From Synechococcus sp. WH 7803 (lineage in GTDB: Bacteria; Cyanobacteriota; Cyanobacteriia; PCC-6307; Cyanobiaceae), in the NCBI GenBank assembly GCA_000063505.1, contig CT971583.1:713918-777917 (forward strand): 64,000 bases of DNA, in the 5' to 3' direction. This document shows positions 37,794 through 48,184 of this stretch, in pieces. How positions within the stretch are numbered: the first letter of the stretch is position 1; each line of letters starts with the position of its first letter. A model generated the notes under the pieces. That model did not search any database, was not told the origin of the DNA, and was given only the letters and a program-made list of their open reading frames with translations. A program made the position numbers and the translations under genes.

Positions 37794-38414
37794 ATGACCT
37801 CCTCGGTCAATGAGCCGGCGCCTGCGCGGCGCCCGCTCATCCTTGTTCACGGGCTCTGGGATTCACCCCGTCTGTTCAATCGGTTGGTTCGCCGACTGGA
37901 TGCCGACGAGTGGCCGCTGCTCGTGCCCCATCTTCCCCATCGCTTGGGTGCTGTTCCCCTCGTCACGCTTGCGGAACAGTTGGACGATCACATCCGCCAA
38001 CGCTTCGGCGATGACGCGTCGGTTGATCTTCTGGGTTTTTCGATGGGGGGCATCATCGGTCGGGTGTGGCTGCAGCAGTTGGGTGGAGCCCGGAGAACCC
38101 ATCGCTTCATCAGTGTGGGCAGCCCACAGCAAGGCACGCTCACAGCCCAGTGGATTCCTCGCTGGTTGTTTGCTGGGCTGGCTGATATGAAATGCGGCAG
38201 TGCCCTGTTGCGTTCCCTGAATGCCGATCTCTCGCCATTGGCTGATCTCGATTGTGTGAGTTATTTCTGCCGCTGGGATCTGATGGTGGTGCCTGGATGG
38301 CAGGCCCGTCTTCCCGTTGGTACGGCGCGGGGTATTCCTGTGCTGACCCATCAGCAGCTGATCGCCCATCCCCGTTCACTGGATGTGCTTCTGCAGACCC
38401 TTCGGGGTGACTAA
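37794..38414 (+). CDS. Alpha/beta-hydrolase, lipase/esterase-like
   Basis: The 206-residue protein starts its core strand with LILVHGLWDSPRLFNRLVRR (oxyanion HG motif). The nucleophile Ser is in VDLLGFSMGGIIGRVWL, and later Asp and His are plausible (DLDCVSYFCRWDLMV, LTHQQLIAHP). It resembles small bacterial esterases or lipases. It begins one base after folB and may be co-transcribed. Substrate unknown. Confidence 0.82.
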   Translation: MTSSVNEPAPARRPLILVHGLWDSPRLFNRLVRRLDADEWPLLVPHLPHRLGAVPLVTLAEQLDDHIRQRFGDDASVDLLGFSMGGIIGRVWLQQLGGARRTHRFISVGSPQQGTLTAQWIPRWLFAGLADMKCGSALLRSLNADLSPLADLDCVSYFCRWDLMVVPGWQARLPVGTARGIPVLTHQQLIAHPRSLDVLLQTLRGD

Positions 38415-38482
38415 TGGTCAGCGACTGATGACACTTTTTGTTCGCAAGGTCACACTTGGGTGTCGTCGACGGGTCGCCGCCC

Positions 38483-39178
38483 ATGTGTTTTTCGGCATCG
38501 GCAAGTTTCACCGCCTCAGCTGTGCTCATTCCCCTGGGGCTGTATTCCAATCATCTGGCCTCCAGGCACGAACGGCCGGATTACAAGCCTTTGGCGCTGG
38601 TGCCTTTCTTTTTCGGCGTGCAGCAGCTGGTGGAAGGTCTGGAATGGACGGCGATTGACAACGGCAATCTGGAACCTCTTGGCACCCTCGCAGGCTTGGG
38701 ATTCCTCTTTTTTGCCTATTGCTTCTGGATGATCTGGATTCCATGGAGCGCCTGGTCGATCAGCCGTACCACCGACTCCATTGGCCTTCAACGACGGCTC
38801 AAATGGGTGGCCATCGTGGCCACGGTTCTGGGGATTGCCTTCTATTTGCCGGTTCTCTTCAATCCTCCAGCTCTCCAGCCTGCGGTTGAAAGCAACGGAC
38901 GGCTCCTCTATGACGTCTCGAACTTGAACAGCATCGTTCACAATTTCATCAATACAGAACCGGTGGGAGAGTTGCTGTATTGGGGATTCATTGTTTTGCC
39001 ACTGATCGCATTGAGCGATAAGGCGGTCAAGCTGTTCGGTGTGTTGATCTTCGTGTCGATCGTGCTCACCTGGCTCACGTACAGCGCCACGTTCAATTCG
39101 GTGTGGTGCTTCTACTGCGCTGTGTTGTCGATCATGGTGATCTGGATCGTCAACCGCCCTCAGTTGCGTCGGGCTTGA
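38483..39178 (+). CDS. DUF6629-like multi-pass membrane protein
   Basis: The 231-residue protein begins MCFSASASFTASAVLIPLGL and has about seven hydrophobic helices. The MCFSAxASF start and the FFGVQQLVEGLEW segment are typical of a membrane family with unknown function (DUF6629-like). ATG 38483 is chosen for this reason over the longer frame that runs into the previous gene. It lies in a forward run of membrane-associated genes. Confidence 0.75.
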   Translation: MCFSASASFTASAVLIPLGLYSNHLASRHERPDYKPLALVPFFFGVQQLVEGLEWTAIDNGNLEPLGTLAGLGFLFFAYCFWMIWIPWSAWSISRTTDSIGLQRRLKWVAIVATVLGIAFYLPVLFNPPALQPAVESNGRLLYDVSNLNSIVHNFINTEPVGELLYWGFIVLPLIALSDKAVKLFGVLIFVSIVLTWLTYSATFNSVWCFYCAVLSIMVIWIVNRPQLRRA

Positions 39179-39185
39179 AGGCCCC

Positions 39186-39734
39186 ATGGTTGACCAATTG
39201 ATCACCGGGTTGGACTCCATGGCTCAGTTGCTGCTGGCCATGGATTCCGGCGTTGGTCTCCTGATCGGTGTGGGGATCTCGATGTCGGCATCCCATGGTT
39301 TTGCCCTGCTAGCGAACAGGCTGACGCCCCCTCAGATCCTGATGCACATGGTTGTTGATGCCCTTGTTCTCAGCCTGGCGTTTCTGCTCTGCATCCTCTG
39401 TCACAGCGTGATGTTGATGGTGTTTGAAGGGATCCCTTTGCAACCCATCACCTTTGCCAACCGCATGGGTGCTGCCCTCTGGCCTGGGCTGCTGTATGTG
39501 CTGGTGGCAGCTCCCTACGTCAGTGATGTGCTCGCCGTTGGCCTTTTGGCCTGGATTCACCTCAACGTGCTGGTGCTGCTCCAGGCCGTGTACGGCGTCC
39601 CCTTTCAGACGGGACTGCTCGTGGTCTTGCCTGGTTACGTCGTGGCTCTCGTGCTGGTGGGTCTCTTATTCGCGCAACGCTGGCGCAGGAGTTACGACAC
39701 CCTGGCCCGTGAAGTGACGGCTCTGTTGCAGTGA
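39186..39734 (+). CDS. Multi-pass membrane protein
   Basis: The 182-residue protein has four to five hydrophobic helices (GLLIGVGISMSASHGFALL, LVLSLAFLLCILCHSVMLM, ALWPGLLYVLVAAPYVSDV, GLLVVLPGYVVALVLVGLL). It might be a Yip1-like protein, but I cannot confirm that. Its stop overlaps the next ATG by one base (TGATG), so it is probably co-translated with the downstream hydrolase-like protein. Confidence 0.7.
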   Translation: MVDQLITGLDSMAQLLLAMDSGVGLLIGVGISMSASHGFALLANRLTPPQILMHMVVDALVLSLAFLLCILCHSVMLMVFEGIPLQPITFANRMGAALWPGLLYVLVAAPYVSDVLAVGLLAWIHLNVLVLLQAVYGVPFQTGLLVVLPGYVVALVLVGLLFAQRWRRSYDTLAREVTALLQ

Positions 39735-40828
39735 TGGCAGTTTCGTCCGCGGTCATCCAACACCAACGCAGCCGTCTGCGTTTCGCCCGCCGCTGTCTCA
39801 TTGCCGTTCTGGTGAGTGTTGCCGTGCTTGGCCTGCTTGGGCTGGCGGCCGTGCGTCGTGATGCTGAGGATCTTCTTCAACCTGAATCTCTGTTGGAGCT
39901 TTTGGTCTGGACCGGCTCTGTGCTGGTGGTCGTGATTGCTTTGGTGGGGGTGTATTCCGTGATGGCGGACTTCGTGTTCTGGGAGGGTTGGATGCGTGGT
40001 CTTCCCGATCCATCCCGTCTGTTTTCACAGGAGACCAGCCAAGCCTCGACCCATCGTCATTACCTCGTGTATCTCGATGGGATTCATCAAAGTGAGGAAT
40101 GTCATCCGCCCAAAGTGTCGGAGTTCCTGGAATGTCTCGAGGCAGCGATTGCTGAAGACACGCTGCTCGTGAAGGGCATCGAGGCTTACACGATCACCAA
40201 CGTTGGATTGCGCTCCACTGTGTTTGCCGGATGGTTCTGGCAGCGTCTCTTCTCGCTTCAGGAGCATCATCCCAACGCAGTGGTGCGCTTGATCTGTGCC
40301 ATCTGCGTGCAGGCCAACAATGTGATCAAGGTGGGGATTTCATCGGATCGTCGCTACGGGCCGGTGATGAATTACGAGCTGGCGCTCAAGATCGCCCGCC
40401 GTCTTGGCTTGATGGGGTTCCATCCCAGTCGGGCGTCCCGGGTTGTGCTTGTTGGTTACAGCGGAGGGGGGGAGATGGCCATCGGCACCGCTGAGATCCT
40501 GCAACAGTTATGCCGCGTGCCTGTTCAAGTGATCACTGTGTGTGGGGTGTTCAGTGGCAATGGCGCCCTGGACACCATCAACAATGTGGCGATGGTGGTG
40601 GGAAGCCGGGATCCGGTTGCCGCTCTGGGACGCATTGCCTACCCAGGTCGCCTTCCATGTCTGTTTCTGTCCAACTGGAATCGATGGCAGCGGCTTCATC
40701 CGCTTCATCGCTACCCCATTGAGGGGATGAGCCATAACGGCTCCTCAGGACCGTTTTCCATCACGTTCCGCAGCGCGGTGGTCGCTGCTGTTTGCCGTGA
40801 GCTAGAGCGCTCTGCGCTTAAGGTTTAG
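39734..40828 (+). CDS. Membrane-anchored alpha/beta-hydrolase-like protein
   Basis: The 364-residue protein has two N-terminal membrane helices (about residues 20-40 and 60-80) and a soluble domain with a nucleophile-elbow-like motif, VVLVGYSGGGEMAIGTAEIL, and a possible His in YPIEGMSHNGSSGP. Together these fit a serine hydrolase fold on the cytoplasmic face. No substrate can be predicted. Its 3' end overlaps the convergent reverse gene by 11 bases. Confidence 0.75.
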   Translation: MAVSSAVIQHQRSRLRFARRCLIAVLVSVAVLGLLGLAAVRRDAEDLLQPESLLELLVWTGSVLVVVIALVGVYSVMADFVFWEGWMRGLPDPSRLFSQETSQASTHRHYLVYLDGIHQSEECHPPKVSEFLECLEAAIAEDTLLVKGIEAYTITNVGLRSTVFAGWFWQRLFSLQEHHPNAVVRLICAICVQANNVIKVGISSDRRYGPVMNYELALKIARRLGLMGFHPSRASRVVLVGYSGGGEMAIGTAEILQQLCRVPVQVITVCGVFSGNGALDTINNVAMVVGSRDPVAALGRIAYPGRLPCLFLSNWNRWQRLHPLHRYPIEGMSHNGSSGPFSITFRSAVVAAVCRELERSALKV

Positions 40829-42284
40829 CGGTGCTTTCCCCATTCAGGGATCTCACCAGGGCGAATGGACTGTGGGGAGGCTGACTGGCGAGCAGGCGCC
40901 GGTTCGCGTCGTTGACGGTGTTGCGGTTGACGAACAGATCCTGCGGTGTGGTGTCCAGGCTCTGCCTGTAGCGCTCCACCGTTTCAGCACTGGCCTTCAG
41001 TCCGTTCTCCAGGAGCTGATTGAGCTGATCGTCGAGGCGTTGACGCCAAAGACCACCCAGGGTTAGAGGGAACAAGTGCGTTGTTTGGCGCACGGCCACC
41101 TCCAGCATGGCCGTGGAATCGATGCAATAGCCCAGCGCGCCGTAGCCGCCAATGACCAGTCGGTTTTGTTGGGCTGCACTGTTATGCACAGCACCCATCA
41201 GGTCGCAGAGATCCAGGGCAGCGCTGAGGGTCTCGCCGGTGAGCTCTGGCCCTGGGTAGGCCACCGTTCCATTGCTGCGGTCGTTCTGCCAGGGGCGATT
41301 GAGATCATTGAGAGCGGCCCAGCCGTTCAATCCTTCCGTTCCCTGGTAGTACTGAAGCAGGAAGGGTTCCCCGTGGTCGGGTTGCAGCTCCATCTCAAGG
41401 GAGCAGTGGGGGAGGAGGGCTCGGCGTTCCTCTCCCTGGGAATCGCAAAGACCTGTGCGGTACGGCACGGCCAAGGGAATTTGTGACCACTGATCACCGT
41501 CGCGGGTGCTGGCTCCCAGCCCGAAGCTGGCGACGCTGGCCCGGAAGCGGGCTCTGCACTGCCATCCCCCTGCGATCAGATGGGTGATCAACGCGGAGCT
41601 GCGATCGCAGCTTTCAAAGCGGAATGGCTCCGAGGAGCCTGGCGGTGGCGGCAAACGGTTGCTTCCCAGCACATTGAGAACCTGGGCGAGCGCACGGTTT
41701 CGCAAACGGGCATTCTCTGGTTGCAAAAACGGCAGGCCTTCGTTCCTCCACTGCAGCTCTGCACTGAATCCCTTCGCCACGCGGGCAAGGGCTCCTGCTC
41801 CTGGAGATGGGGGTGCGCTGTCCGGGCTCGAGATGGACTGCAGGGCGATCAGGTTGGTGGGTAACAACCGTGAGCTGCCATCGTCGAGATCAATGGAGCG
41901 CTGGCACCAGCGATCCATGGCGTTCTTTTTGGCTGGTTGCCTCTTGCCCTCGTGGGCGATCAGATGCTGCAGATCATCGGCGAGAGCTGCGAGAAGCAGC
42001 GGACTCAGCAATCCATGTTCCAGCACACCTCCCAGGTTGCGTAGGGATTGCGGCAGGGCCGCCGGCTGCAGTCGCCAGCGTCTGGGCAGCATGAAGAGCA
42101 GGGGGATGAGCCGCTGATGATTCAGCTGGGTCAGGGTTGACTTGAGAAAGTCGTCGCGGCTGATATTCCGGCGCAGGCTGCTGGATTCGAGAGCTTGCTC
42201 GAATGGGACCAAAGGCGCGATGTCTGTGCCATCTCCCTGGGAATGCCCCCAGCTGTCACTCAGTTTCAGAAGGTCATCAGCCAT
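40818..42284 (-). CDS. Orphan protein of 488 aa
   Basis: No domain is recognised. The protein is soluble and contains LLFMLPRRWRLQPAALPQSL, FRFESCDRSSALITHLIAGG and an acidic C-terminal helix (LLENGLKASAETVERYRQSL). Its codon use resembles the neighbouring housekeeping genes. It lies 20 bases downstream of the M3 peptidase gene on the same strand, so the two may share a transcript. It may be a lineage-specific conserved protein of picocyanobacteria. Confidence 0.7.
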   Translation of the reverse strand: MADDLLKLSDSWGHSQGDGTDIAPLVPFEQALESSSLRRNISRDDFLKSTLTQLNHQRLIPLLFMLPRRWRLQPAALPQSLRNLGGVLEHGLLSPLLLAALADDLQHLIAHEGKRQPAKKNAMDRWCQRSIDLDDGSSRLLPTNLIALQSISSPDSAPPSPGAGALARVAKGFSAELQWRNEGLPFLQPENARLRNRALAQVLNVLGSNRLPPPPGSSEPFRFESCDRSSALITHLIAGGWQCRARFRASVASFGLGASTRDGDQWSQIPLAVPYRTGLCDSQGEERRALLPHCSLEMELQPDHGEPFLLQYYQGTEGLNGWAALNDLNRPWQNDRSNGTVAYPGPELTGETLSAALDLCDLMGAVHNSAAQQNRLVIGGYGALGYCIDSTAMLEVAVRQTTHLFPLTLGGLWRQRLDDQLNQLLENGLKASAETVERYRQSLDTTPQDLFVNRNTVNDANRRLLASQPPHSPFALVRSLNGESTAKP

Positions 42285-42304
42285 GGCTTAGCGACCCCAT
42301 TGGA

Positions 42305-44422
42305 TCAGCTTGTCGTGGCTGCCAGCCCCGAATGGCGAATGAGCGCCGCGCTGCTGGCATCTCGGCCTCGGAACTGCCGGTAGATCTCCGCTGGACGCAG
42401 GCTTCCTCCCAGGCTGAGGATCGTGTTCCGGAAGCGCTCGCCGGTGGCTGCCACAGCATCATCCTGCTCCAGACCAACCTCTTCAAACGCAGAGAAAGCG
42501 TCCGCACTGAGAACTTCCGCCCACTTGTAGGAGTAATAGCCCGCTGCGTAACCCCCAGCAAAAATATGGCCGAAGGCGCAGAGAAAGCGATCGGTGGCGA
42601 TCGGCGGCAGCACGGTGGTTGATTCGGCGATCCGGCGCCGGAATGCATCCGGGCTCAGTCCGAGCTCGGGGGACCATTGGCTGTGCAGGCGCAGATCCGT
42701 GAGTGCGAAGTGGATCTGGCGCAGCGTGCCACTGCCTTGCATGAAGGTGCGGCTGCTGCAGAGCTTGTTGTAATCCGCCTCCGGTAACGGTTCACCGGTT
42801 GTCCAGTGCCGGGCCATGCCCATCAGTGTTCGGCGGTCGAAGCACCAGTTCTCCATGAACTGACTGGGGAGTTCCACGGCATCCCACTCCACGTTGTTGA
42901 TGCCTGCGGCCTGGGGATGGTCCACCGTGGTGAGCATGTGCTGCAGGCCGTGCCCGAATTCGTGGAAGAGGGTCTCCACCTCTTCGAAGCTCATGAGGCT
43001 GGGGGTGTCCCCTGAGGGTGGGGTCTGATTGCAGATCAGATAGGCCACCGGAAGGGTGAGGTCACCGTTCGCTTGCTGTTTGCGGTTGAGGCACTCATCC
43101 ATCCAGGCCCCGCCGCGCTTGCTGGCCGGCCGACTGAAAGGATCCAGATAGAAGCCAGCCAGCGCCTCGCCGCTGCGGTCGAGAACGCGGAAGAACCGCA
43201 CGTCTTCATGCCAGATCGGCGCGTCTCCATCGGCGGCTTCGATGCGAATCGCAAACAGGCGCTCGCAGAGGCTGAACAGGCCGTTGAGCACCTGGGGGAG
43301 GGGAAACCATGGCCTCAGAGCTTCTTGATCGAGATCAAAGCGCTCCCTGCGTAGTTGTTCAGCCCAATAGCTCACATCCCATGGCGCCAGGGTCTCGCTG
43401 ACACCACGGCGGGCTGCGAGTTGGTTCAGTTCCTTGAGCTCCTGTTCAGCCACAGGAAGGGCTGCAGCTCTGAGTTCCTCCAGAAGGGTTTCCACTGCAT
43501 CCACCCCATCGGCCATCTTGGAGGCCAAACTGAGTTCGGCCCAGTTGGAGTAGCCCAGACGCTTGGCCTGCTCCTGGCGTAAAGCAAGGATTTCCTCGAT
43601 GAGAGGGCCATTGTCGAGATCACCCTGGCTCGCCCGGCTTACGTAGGCCTTGTAGAGCGTTTCGCGAAGCGTGCGGTCCTCGGCATGGGTGAGGATCGGT
43701 AGGTAGCTCGGCATGTCCAGTCCGAGTCGCCACGGGCCGTTGGCGGCGGTGGGCTCGGCACCGGATGCGCTGCGCTCACCTGCAGTGGCTGCAGCAACGG
43801 CCAGAGTCTCCAGCACGCGTTCGGGAACTCCCTGCAGTTGATCCCGGTCGTGCACGACGAGGCTCCATTGCTGGGTGGCGTCGAGAACGTGATTGCTGAA
43901 ACTGGTGGAGAGGGCGGCCAGACGCTCGCTGGTGCGGTTGAAGGCTTGCTGCTCGTCTCCTTGCAGACCCACACCGCGATGCTGCATTGACAGCAATTCG
44001 GTTTCGAGAATGCGCGTCTGGGTTGCATCGAGCGTGTGGGTGTCTTGCGCAAGCAAGGAACGCAGAGCCTGGTGCAGGACCACGCTCTGTCCAACCCTGT
44101 TGCTGAAGCGCACCACATCAGGTTGTTGGCGGGCGTGGGCTTCACGCAACTCCGGTGTGTTGCGAACGGCGGTGAGGTGCGTCACCACACCCCAGCTCCA
44201 GCGCAAGCGTTCCCCCAGCGCATGGAAGGGGGGCATGAGTTCGTCCCAGCTCAGGGGAGGGCTGCCTGGTTTGGAGATCCGAGCCCGAAGCTGATCTTCC
44301 AGGGCAGTGAATCTCTCAGAGAGATCTGCCAGAAGGGCGGGGATCTGTTGATCCACCTGTTCGGCATCGATGGCGTCGAACCGGGGGAGTCCCTCGCAAC
44401 GCAGCAGTTCCGATGGGGGCAT
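42305..44422 (-). CDS. M3-family oligopeptidase
   Basis: The 705-residue enzyme has the zinc motif HEFGHGLQHML (HExxH) with a downstream Glu region, NNVEWDAVELPSQFMENWCF, as in oligopeptidase A (PrlC) and thimet oligopeptidases. These are cytoplasmic enzymes that degrade short peptides. The helical N-terminal cap is present and the length matches the family. The ndhD stop is 6 bases downstream of its start on the same strand. Confidence 0.92.
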   Translation of the reverse strand: MPPSELLRCEGLPRFDAIDAEQVDQQIPALLADLSERFTALEDQLRARISKPGSPPLSWDELMPPFHALGERLRWSWGVVTHLTAVRNTPELREAHARQQPDVVRFSNRVGQSVVLHQALRSLLAQDTHTLDATQTRILETELLSMQHRGVGLQGDEQQAFNRTSERLAALSTSFSNHVLDATQQWSLVVHDRDQLQGVPERVLETLAVAAATAGERSASGAEPTAANGPWRLGLDMPSYLPILTHAEDRTLRETLYKAYVSRASQGDLDNGPLIEEILALRQEQAKRLGYSNWAELSLASKMADGVDAVETLLEELRAAALPVAEQELKELNQLAARRGVSETLAPWDVSYWAEQLRRERFDLDQEALRPWFPLPQVLNGLFSLCERLFAIRIEAADGDAPIWHEDVRFFRVLDRSGEALAGFYLDPFSRPASKRGGAWMDECLNRKQQANGDLTLPVAYLICNQTPPSGDTPSLMSFEEVETLFHEFGHGLQHMLTTVDHPQAAGINNVEWDAVELPSQFMENWCFDRRTLMGMARHWTTGEPLPEADYNKLCSSRTFMQGSGTLRQIHFALTDLRLHSQWSPELGLSPDAFRRRIAESTTVLPPIATDRFLCAFGHIFAGGYAAGYYSYKWAEVLSADAFSAFEEVGLEQDDAVAATGERFRNTILSLGGSLRPAEIYRQFRGRDASSAALIRHSGLAATTS

Positions 44423-44428
44423 GGATGA

Positions 44429-46000
44429 TCAGCCTGTGGGGAGGAGGGCGCGCATGGCGACCACGGTGTGTTTGGCCAGATCCACGGCGAGTGCATCGGT
44501 GGATGCTTCATACAGATCCATCGCGATCCGGGGCCAGATGCCAATCACCAGCGTTGGCACCAGCAGGGTGAGACCAATGACCAGCTCGCGAGGACGCATG
44601 TCCTCAACAAAAGCGAGGGCTGGAATCCGTGGACCGAAAAACACCCGACGGCACATCGACAGGAGGTAGATCGGCGTGAGAACCAGACCGATGGCTGCAA
44701 GCACGATCGTGGTGACTCTGAAGAGTGTGGTGAAACTCTCCTGGCTGGTGATGCCAAGAAACACGGTGATTTCACTGATGAATCCACTCATGCCCGGCAG
44801 GGCGAGGGAAGCCAGGGAGCTGGCGAGGAAGAAGGCAAACGTGATCGGTAGCACCTTGGCCAAGCCGCCCATATTCGGAATGGAGAGGGTTTTGGTGCGC
44901 TCGTAAAAACAGCCGGTGACGAAGAACATGGCCGCGGCAATCAGGCCATGGCTGATCATCTGCAGCATGGCGCCACTGATGCTGAGGGCATCGACGGCAC
45001 CGATGCCCAGCAGCACAAACCCCATGTGGCTCACCGAGCTGCAGGCGATTCTGCGCTTCACGTTGTCCTGCGCGAAGGCATTGAGAGCGCCGTACACAAT
45101 GTTGACGATGCCGAGGACGATCAGAGCCGGAGCCATCACGAGGTGGGCATCCGGAAGCATCTGAACGTTGAACCGGAGCAAGGCGTAACCACCCATCTTG
45201 AGGAGAACGCCGGCAAGGAGCATGGACACCGGAGCATTGGCCTCACCGTGGGCATCCGGAAGCCAGGTATGAAGCGGGAACATCGGCAGCTTGACCCCGA
45301 AGCCCACGAGGAATCCGAGGTAGCAAAGCAAGCCAAAACTTCCACCCGGTGAGCGCTGTGCGAGCTCGTTGAGATTGAGGGTGAAGCTGTCTCCTGAGAG
45401 GGCCAGTGCCAGCCCGCTGATCAGGATCAGCAACGACGCAAGTGCGGTGTAAAGGATGAACTTTGTCGCGGCGTACTGACGGTTCTGCCCACCCCAGATG
45501 GCAATCAGCAGGTAAACCGGGACCAGCTCCAGCTCCCAGGCCAGGAAGAAGAGCAGGAAATCCTGGGACAGAAACACCAGGCCCTGAGCCGAGGCCTGAA
45601 CCAGGAGCAGGCCGAAGTAAAGACGTGATTTATGGGTGACATTCCAGCTGGCTACCACCGAGAGCAAGGTGACCAGTCCACTGAGAACCACAAGCGGAGC
45701 AGAGAGTCCGTCGGCCGCGAGGGACCATTCCAGGCCGATGGACGGAAGCCAGCTGACCCTTTCGACCAGTTGGAGCTCGCTACTGAGCGGATCAAACTGC
45801 TGGCTGAACACAACCAGCATCAGCACGAGGTCGACAAGCAAGACCCCGATGGCCAGGTTGCGTGGCACCGGTGAAGGGGATTGGTCGTCGCCAGGTAACA
45901 GAGGCATGACCAATGCCGCCGCCGCTGGCAGCAACACGATCAGGGACAGCCAGGGGAAGCCCGCGTCGGACGCAGCCGTCAGAGGCAGATTGGCGTCCAT
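44429..46000 (-). CDS. ndhD: NAD(P)H-quinone oxidoreductase chain 4 (NdhD)
   Basis: From ATG 46000 the protein is 523 residues with about 14 hydrophobic helices. It carries the antiporter-like Nqo13/NuoM core: [20 protein letters not shown] with the conserved Glu, [19 protein letters not shown] with Lys and His, and [20 protein letters not shown]. NdhD pumps protons in NDH-1; its paralogues separate respiratory and CO2-uptake forms, and this one resembles NdhD1/2. The longer frame to 46231 reads into thrB and is not used. Confidence 0.92.
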   Translation of the reverse strand: MDANLPLTAASDAGFPWLSLIVLLPAAAALVMPLLPGDDQSPSPVPRNLAIGVLLVDLVLMLVVFSQQFDPLSSELQLVERVSWLPSIGLEWSLAADGLSAPLVVLSGLVTLLSVVASWNVTHKSRLYFGLLLVQASAQGLVFLSQDFLLFFLAWELELVPVYLLIAIWGGQNRQYAATKFILYTALASLLILISGLALALSGDSFTLNLNELAQRSPGGSFGLLCYLGFLVGFGVKLPMFPLHTWLPDAHGEANAPVSMLLAGVLLKMGGYALLRFNVQMLPDAHLVMAPALIVLGIVNIVYGALNAFAQDNVKRRIACSSVSHMGFVLLGIGAVDALSISGAMLQMISHGLIAAAMFFVTGCFYERTKTLSIPNMGGLAKVLPITFAFFLASSLASLALPGMSGFISEITVFLGITSQESFTTLFRVTTIVLAAIGLVLTPIYLLSMCRRVFFGPRIPALAFVEDMRPRELVIGLTLLVPTLVIGIWPRIAMDLYEASTDALAVDLAKHTVVAMRALLPTG

Positions 46001-46056
46001 AGCGTCCACAACATTGAGACTGAACTTATCAGTTCCAAGGGTGCTGTTGAGTACAA

Positions 46057-47004
46057 CTACCCAGCATCCCAGGGTTGCCAGTGGCTTCCGGTGGTCTGCA
46101 GGTTCAGCAGGGGGGCGCGGCTGGCGACGCCCACCGACTCCCAGGCTCGGACCATGGCCTGGCTGATGCCGGGGCCTTTGTCTTCTGAGCAAAGCGCAAG
46201 GATGCTGGGTCCTGCTCCACTGATGGCACAACCCCAGGCCCCGGCCTCGAGGGCGGCCTGGCGCACCTCCTGCCCGCCTTTGATCAAGCGCCAGCGGTAG
46301 GGCTCATGCAGCCGATCATGCATGCCATCGGCGATCAGATCGCCATTGCCTGTGCGCAGGCCCTGAAGGAGCAGGGTGAGCGCACCAAGATTCACCACCG
46401 CATCGCCTACAGGGACCGTTTTCGGCATGGCCCTCCGGGCTTCACTGGTGCTCAAGCGGATGGCAGGGATCGCCACCACGGCCTTGACGCTGTGCATCCA
46501 TTCGCAACGCACCACCCGCCAGCGCTGTGATGCCGCCTTGGCGGTCATGCAAAGGCCCCCGAGCAGGGATGGCACCACATTGTCGGGATGCCCCTCAATG
46601 TCGATGGCCAATTCCAGCAATTTCTCTTTGCTCAAAGGTTCTCCCACCAAGGCATTGGCTCCCACCAGCCCGGCAACGATGGCTGTGGCACTGCTCCCGA
46701 GGCCACGGGCTGGCGGAACCGCCAGCCGCACCCTGGCTTCGAGCGCAACAGGCTCCTCTCCAGCTGCTTTCCAGACGCGCTGTGCGGCGCGGTAGACCAG
46801 GTTTTCGGCGCCGCCACGGAGATGGGAGCCCTCTTGCCCTTCGATGATCAGTTCGAAGCGTTCACCATCCCCCTCGATGCGCCGCATGGTGAAGCGGTTG
46901 TTCAGGTCGAGGGCTGCACCGAGACAGTCGAAGCCTGGTCCGATATTGGCTGTGGTGGCTGGAACATCCACCACAACGGTCTGGCCTATGCGTGGCTGCG
47001 CCAT
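46057..47004 (-). CDS. thrB: Homoserine kinase
   Basis: The 315-residue GHMP kinase phosphorylates homoserine on the threonine path. Motif 1 is [19 protein letters not shown] near the N-terminus, the ATP-binding Gly-rich loop is [20 protein letters not shown], and motif 3 is [16 protein letters not shown]. It is 56 bases from the ndhD start on the same strand. ATG 47004 is the first start. Confidence 0.95.
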   Translation of the reverse strand: MAQPRIGQTVVVDVPATTANIGPGFDCLGAALDLNNRFTMRRIEGDGERFELIIEGQEGSHLRGGAENLVYRAAQRVWKAAGEEPVALEARVRLAVPPARGLGSSATAIVAGLVGANALVGEPLSKEKLLELAIDIEGHPDNVVPSLLGGLCMTAKAASQRWRVVRCEWMHSVKAVVAIPAIRLSTSEARRAMPKTVPVGDAVVNLGALTLLLQGLRTGNGDLIADGMHDRLHEPYRWRLIKGGQEVRQAALEAGAWGCAISGAGPSILALCSEDKGPGISQAMVRAWESVGVASRAPLLNLQTTGSHWQPWDAG

Positions 47005-47018
47005 CGCTGATGCTCTGC

Positions 47019-48095
47019 TCAGGCCAGTGTCCCACCCGACTCCGCCAGATCACGCGCTCTGCAGGCCGCACTGAACAATCCCGCTTCCTGATCAGTCACC
47101 GCCCGGATGGTGAGACTCTCGATCAGAGGCCTGAAGCGTCCTTTGCGGCGCAGAGGCTCGAGAAACTGCGAGGAGCGCAGGCCATCGATGACCTTCTCCG
47201 CTGTGCCACCGCCGATCCAGAGTCCACCAGTGCAGAGCTCCTGAAGGGCCAGATCCCCTGCGGCAGAGCCATACGCTCCCAGCCATAGCGTCATCGCGGC
47301 CTGGGCCAGAGGATCCCCTGATGCGGCGGCCCGACTGGTGTGGGCTGGCAGGTCTTCATGATCCGGGTGCTCTGCTGGCAGCGTCGTCCAGGCTTTCGCC
47401 TTGCCTTGCAAGGGGTGATCGCTGTGCTCCTGCGCGGAGAGCAGCCAACACATCACGTGGCCAAGTCCCGTGCCGCTGACCACCCGTTCGATGGACAGCC
47501 GATCGAGATCGAGAGTGCTGCGCATCCACTGGGCCAGGTGCCATTCGTCTTCGGTTCGCGCTGCGAATTCGCGGTGACCTCCCTCGCTGGGCAAGGCCTG
47601 CCAGCCTCTGGCTGCCGGAAGGCCGCGGGCCATTCCCAGGCCAGTGCCTGCACCGAGAATGGCGACGGCCCCGCCGTCTTGGCCGGCTGCTGCTGGCGCG
47701 TCTCGGCCGCTTCCGGTCTGCAGCACCACCTGCTGTGACGCACTGAAGTGGGGCAGGCCATGGATGAGCACAGCAAAGTCGTTGACCAGCTCCAGGCGTT
47801 GCAGCCCTGTGGCTTTGCACAGCGAGGCCTCACTCATGCTCCAGGGGAGGTTCGTGAGCTTTGCCGTGCCGTTCTGCACCGGTCCGGCCACGGCGATGCA
47901 GCTGGTTTCCGGTTTGGAGAGACCTTGAGGCAACGTCTTGAGGAAATCGCCAAGCATCGACTCCAGGTCGCTCCACTCCGCCGAGACGTAGCGATGGGAG
48001 TGAATCTTGTTCAGCCCCTCCTCGGATTCGCTGTAAAGGGCCAGAAGGGTCTTGGTGCCTCCGAGATCACCGGCCAAAAATGTTTTGGCTGCCAT
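47019..48095 (-). CDS. glk: Glucokinase (Glk type)
   Basis: From ATG 48095 the protein is 358 residues and starts with the phosphate-binding LAGDLGGTKTLLALYSES. Other hexokinase-fold segments are VNDFAVLIHGLP (with the catalytic Asp), ILGAGTGLGMARGL and LPSEGGHREFAARTEDEW. It uses ATP to make glucose 6-phosphate. The ROK kinase at 35135-36025 could overlap in function. The thrB start lies 14 bases beyond its stop. Confidence 0.93.
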   Translation of the reverse strand: MAAKTFLAGDLGGTKTLLALYSESEEGLNKIHSHRYVSAEWSDLESMLGDFLKTLPQGLSKPETSCIAVAGPVQNGTAKLTNLPWSMSEASLCKATGLQRLELVNDFAVLIHGLPHFSASQQVVLQTGSGRDAPAAAGQDGGAVAILGAGTGLGMARGLPAARGWQALPSEGGHREFAARTEDEWHLAQWMRSTLDLDRLSIERVVSGTGLGHVMCWLLSAQEHSDHPLQGKAKAWTTLPAEHPDHEDLPAHTSRAAASGDPLAQAAMTLWLGAYGSAAGDLALQELCTGGLWIGGGTAEKVIDGLRSSQFLEPLRRKGRFRPLIESLTIRAVTDQEAGLFSAACRARDLAESGGTLA

Positions 48096-48184
48096 GGGAT
48101 GGGGTCTGGCATCGATCCCAAGGGTGGAGATCGAGCTGTCGAAAGGCAAGCAATCCAGGCGACATTCCCGGCGGGTTGCAGTCG

